A DNA stretch of 64,000 nt from NCBI RefSeq assembly GCF_016802725.1, contig NC_052671.1, positions 24,062,728 to 24,126,727 on the forward strand, given 5' to 3'. This DNA comes from Solenopsis invicta. Its lineage: Eukaryota > Arthropoda > Insecta > Hymenoptera > Formicidae. The notes beneath the pieces were generated by a model. That model worked only from the letters and a program-made list of their open reading frames with translations, did no database searches and was not told the DNA's origin. The position numbers and the translations under genes were made by a program. Shown piece by piece: positions 59,725 to 64,000 of this stretch. Every line of letters begins with the position of its first letter. The stretch's first letter is position 1.

Positions 59725-61070
59725 TATATATTAAGTATCTACAAATAGATTAATGTTTATTATTATTTTTTTTTATTAAGATTGTGGATAGTAACTAATT
59801 GAATAGTTGATAGTTAAAAAGCTAATAACTTTTAACTTATAAGAGAACATAACCATAGATGAAAGAAATACATGTTTCTTATTTTTGTCTATATCTTTTA
59901 ACATATTCAACATATTCAAAGTTTATTAAAATTACAGAGACACTTGGTTATGTTTCCTTGTTAATTAATTTTAAATAAGTTAATTTTAAATTTAACTAGT
60001 TATTTTTAAAATACATAGGTCTATATTCTAAACTCAGTTTTATCAATAAATGTGCTTTTAAAGATATATAGTTCACAATACATATATTATGGAATCTCAG
60101 AAATAAATGTACATATTTATTGTTAAGTATGAGTTAAAAATATGAACCATGTACTTATTAAACTTTTTCTTAAATTAAAAATAATATAATCTATATAAAA
60201 ATTGTAAAAGAAAAAAAAAATAAACATTTTTGTTATTTTCATAGATCTGGACTGAAAGATTTTCAATTTGGTACCAGTTTAATAAAACATTGAATGAATA
60301 TTTTTAGTTTTAGTTTCCACTTCTTGATCAATGAAGAAAACTAGAACTATAAAAATTATAAAAAGATAAATAATAAGATTCACAGCAAGTAAGGGCCAAG
60401 CGCTGATCATGGTACTCAAATATATTTATAAATTAATACATTATATCTGTCTGGTGAGTTAGCAATGAGCTCTTCCATTAGCAGAACACAAACGAAAAAT
60501 TAGCTATTGTCATGAATAATAAAATGATAAAATTTGTCATAGTCAATCCAATAAAAAATTAATAAATGAAAGTAAGATTAAATGTAAAAAAAAATTTGGA
60601 AACAAAGAATGGAAATTTAAGGATATAGAGCACTTAATGGCTCAGCATGGAATAATAATCGGCAACATGTCAAGATATTAGAGATGAAAATCATTTTTAG
60701 TTAGGTGGCTAATTTCCGAATTATTGCAATTTTAAACATCAACTTATACTTATTGGTGAAATATACGAATCACACCTTATAGCAAAATATTATATAATGT
60801 TGCATTTTTTGGCTCTCTTATGATTTTACCGACGTTTTTTTTCGCATTTTTGTTTAGTTATTATTTCTATGAAGATGATTCAAAGCATGAGTCGAAATGT
60901 ATGTAATTATATAGTTCACATGGAGATATAATGTATTAAAAAATATTAATACATATCATCTTGATTGAAAAAAAATACAGATTTTTAGGCGCGCGCACAC
61001 ATATAGGCGCCTTTTTTTACTTTTTTTTGAAAAGGTAATTTTGTACTGATATCATGTGTTTTGTAGTGTG

Positions 61071-61072
<2 letters not shown>

Positions 61073-61117
<45 letters not shown>
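61073..61117. repeat. CA microsatellite
   Basis: An uninterrupted CA run of about 45 bp that produces spurious cysteine/valine open frames. Confidence 0.92.
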
Positions 61118-61118
<1 letters not shown>

Positions 61119-61129
61119 ATGTATACATA

Positions 61130-61386
61130 CAGGGGGAAAAGTACCAGAACAGCGAAATATCCTTAAAACTAAGTATTTTAGAAAAAAGTGTTTCAGATAA
61201 AAGTTGTAGGGTTTCAAAAGATCTATTTACTAATATTATCAGTACTAATATTATCACTATCAGGTCAAACTGGTAATATTAGTAAATAGACTTTTTGAAA
61301 CCCTACAACTTTTATCTGAAACACTTTTTTCTAAAATACTTAGTTTTTGAGATATTTTGTTGTTCCGGTACTTTTCCCCCACTCTG
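61130..61386. mobile_element. TA-flanked palindrome, arms ~115 bp
   Basis: CAGGGGGAAAAGTACCAGAAC at the left and its reverse at the right continue as arms through AAAGTGTTTCAGATAAAAGT and GGGTTTCAAAA to a centre near 61250. TA lies outside both ends. It is bordered on both sides by microsatellites. Confidence 0.85.
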
Positions 61387-61388
61387 TA

Positions 61389-61440
61389 TATATATATATA
61401 TCTGTGTGTGTGTGTGTGTGTACACCCACCACCCACCACC

Positions 61441-61504
<64 letters not shown>

Positions 61505-61512
61505 CGCGCGCG
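61389..61512. repeat. Compound microsatellite
   Basis: Runs of TA, TG, CACC and CA succeed one another. Long open frames over it on both strands are artefacts. Confidence 0.92.
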
Positions 61513-62816
61513 CATATGAATGTGTATATGTGAATATATTTATATATATTTGGTTTCCAAAAAGCATGGTACAATCACTTTAAACGTCTCTGGACAGCAA
61601 AGTACTGGCCTTAGAGAGTTGTGCCCATTGAGACTTTTGTTTGGGACGTCGAGAACGACAACATATTTCAATTGCAGTCAATTTAACATAGGGCCATTTT
61701 CCATAAGGATTCTGCGGCATCTTTTCAAAAATTCAAATTTATGTTTTTTTTTTTTGTAAAAATTACAGTTTTTTTACGATTTTCTAATAGATCTAGTTAC
61801 TTATCCAAAACGGGAGGAGTGTAAAATTTAAGAAATGACTTTTTTCAATATTTATTCTATTAAACTTTATATGTGTGTATGTAGAGAAAGAAATAAAAAT
61901 TAAAAAATATATTATTACAATATATTACATGTATTACAATATATTACACATATTACAATATGTTACATATTAAAATAAATTAATATGATGTTTTATATAT
62001 AGTGAGTGAACGAGATAGAGAGGAAGAAATATTAAAAAGTATAATATGTATCAAGGAGAATGTGAGGTAATTTTGATTAACATAAGGTGTCTAAAATTGA
62101 AAATTGATATTTGTCACGATATATTTCGAATCCTGCGCAGAGAAGCCTCCTTCTCCACAACATCATATAGTATTCTAATTTTAGTAGACAGAATGTGTAC
62201 GAGTAACGTACGTAAACGAACTTGTTCAAATGTGTTTTGTCCGATTTAATATAAGATTACTTACAAAAAAATTACATACTATAAGAGTTCCATTGTCCCC
62301 AACAAAACTTTTTTGCCATGCCATTTGAACTGTAATTGACTAAAAAAGTTGATCAATTATGAACAATCAATAGTGGAGATTTTACATTTTTTTTACACCA
62401 TAGTCCGAACCTTCTATTTTATTTTGTCTTCACATCTGAAACGATTAAAATTTCATAGGAAATCTCCCAGATCCCTTTATGTGTTAGGGATAAAACATAA
62501 ATATTGTACTAAAAAAAAAAATTATAAAATTTGATCTACGTAAAAAATACAATATATTTTAATTTTGATGACCAACGGTGAAAGATATTTCAAATATGTA
62601 GTTCCATTGTGAAGTCGATTGATGCATTAGTTAGTTTGTCTAAAATCGTGTATCAATTTTAAAAACAGTTTTAAGAAAAACGCGCTTAATTTTTTGCGTA
62701 CAATTTAATCATTTTAATCATATATTTTTAATATGTAAATTTCAGTAGTTTCAAAAATACGAGCGATTTCTCTTGTGACTTTATGGATACACGTACATGC
62801 GCGCGCCTGATTTTAG

Positions 62817-63680
62817 TAGGGCGATGTGGGATAAAGTGGATAAGTTTGTGTTTGCCTTCATAAAAGTGTCAAAAAATTGAATTTTTGAACAATCAATGTT
62901 GTTTTTATTAGAGGACGAAAAAAACTAACTTTTTATAATTGCGAATTTTCATAGTTTTAATTTTAAGTTGTATTTTTAGCTATTTTTTAAAAACGAAAAA
63001 TTTTGGGCTTTTGAAAAAATGGTAGGGTAAAGGAATAGGTGGAATACCAAAGAAATTCAGTCAAAAACCAACTTAAATCAACATTTATGTTTAATTAATA
63101 CTTCTAAATAATGAATAATTGAAAATAGAGCAATAAAATCCTTCCCTCTTTCTATAATGGCTATAGCATTTAAACTTATAATTCTTTGATGGTTCGCAGC
63201 TACTGTCACATTATAGTAATGTTTAATATTAAATTTTTTCCGTGTATAAGTAATAACATTCGAAATAATTAATAAAATCTCTTGATTTGCACTAATCCTA
63301 CAAGAAAACATGAAAAACCCACTTTACTCCACAATGTTAATTTGCACGCCATCATTCATTACCGAAACTAGATTAAGTTTCTACAACATTTTTTATTATT
63401 TAGAAAAATAATAGAAAAACGATAACTGCACATAATTTTCCTTTGTTGAACACTTAAAAAACTTGCTTAAATCATGAGTATTATGAACACAAGAAAAATT
63501 TTATGAAAATAACTTTTATGATCGACCTCGTACAGCAACAAAATGTTTGTACACAAACTCCAATGGCTAATTGAAACATGAACTGTCATGATAAGCAACA
63601 GATGACAGTTTTCGTTTTGCTCTGAATTCACTATTACCTAGAAATTTTGATAGTGTCCCACTTTACCCCACATCACCCTA
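62817..63680. mobile_element. Inverted-repeat element, copy B (uninterrupted)
   Basis: The ends TAGGGCGATGTGGGATAAAG and, reversed, TAGGGTGATGTGGGGTAAAG are inverted. The 864-bp interior is the reverse complement of copy A (28168-29454) and lacks the 426-bp insert. No transposase frame is present. Confidence 0.88.
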
Positions 63681-64000
63681 CTCAAAAATTGGGGTATTCA
63701 CTCTTGAATTTTGGTGTATGTACAATTCGATAGAATCCATAGAATTTTTTGAAGTTCGATGAAGTCCGACAAAGTTTGGCATAATCTGATGAAATCCATG
63801 ACAGTTCATGAAATCCAGTGAAGTCTTGTTATTAGAAGTCCAAATGTACACCGATTTTTTAAGTGATTATCGTCTTATCAAAAACCCATAGCTACCTACT
63901 TGTGAAACTTAAAACTTATGAAGGCACAGTGAATGTTCCGATTTTGACCTGCGCGCCGCTTTGCATAATAGTAAATTTCACAATTTTCCGAATTTTTTAA

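Larger units (their letters stand above)
59218..64000. other. SLC35B1 intron 1, no further exon found
   Basis: Contents identified are an inverted-repeat element (59609-59724), a fragment of the AT-rich family (about 59786-60020), a palindrome (61130-61386) between CA repeats, and copy B (62817-63680). The stretches 60020-61070 and 61560-62810 show nothing I can name. Confidence 0.6.

Noticed and set aside
60985..61583. Several overlapping open frames of 66-104 codons
   Set aside because: They arise from CA/TG repeats (Cys-Val and Thr-His runs) and from the palindrome at 61130-61386, which gives mirrored frames.

Overview
This is an AT-rich, intron-rich animal genome window, almost certainly from an insect and plausibly a hymenopteran such as an ant (inferred from base composition, compact exons with GT-AG junctions, and many short inverted-repeat transposons; species not determinable). 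Less than 5% is protein-coding. No operon, CRISPR array, rRNA or canonical tRNA gene was seen.

Four conserved genes could be assembled exon by exon, with phases that agree at every junction. (1) hyd/UBR5, a HECT-type ubiquitin ligase, minus strand: its first three coding exons (8518-8579, 4020-4220, 2004-2325); the rest lies off the left edge. (2) TRMT112, the small zinc-binding methyltransferase activator, plus strand, complete in three exons (10002-10079, 12016-12117, 15031-15225). (3) A 499-residue WW-domain protein with two clear and one weaker CUE-like module, minus strand, complete in ten exons spread over 30 kb (55790 down to 25856). (4) SLC35B1/meigo, an ER nucleotide-sugar/ATP transporter, plus strand: first coding exon only (58828-59217), the rest off the right edge.

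The layout is two head-to-head pairs: hyd and TRMT112 diverge from a 1.4-kb gap, and the WW/CUE gene and SLC35B1 diverge from a 3.0-kb gap. Both gaps have been invaded by inverted-repeat elements: a 120-bp repeat array in the first, several nested hairpin elements in the second. A 10.6-kb stretch with no recognised gene (15226-25855) separates TRMT112 from the 3' end of the WW/CUE gene.

The remainder is mostly a record of transposition. It holds hAT-like elements with exact 8-bp duplications (2530-3107, 43275-44230), TTAA-flanked elements (22372-23044, 51841-52303), TA-flanked mariner-like elements, a degraded Ty3/gypsy element with an LTR (29469 to about 31960), a degraded Penelope-like element whose GIY-YIG end is recognisable (about 54380-55140), and several large foldback elements. 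Several insertions can be proven from the window alone, because a second copy of the host repeat retains the empty site.

Most worth a second look: the WW/CUE protein with its C-terminal octad repeats; two hammerhead-like motifs, one beside the Penelope-like remnant; a foldback element whose two arms are both the 3' end of a mariner transposase gene; and a three-level nest with a 100-bp-arm hairpin at its centre.
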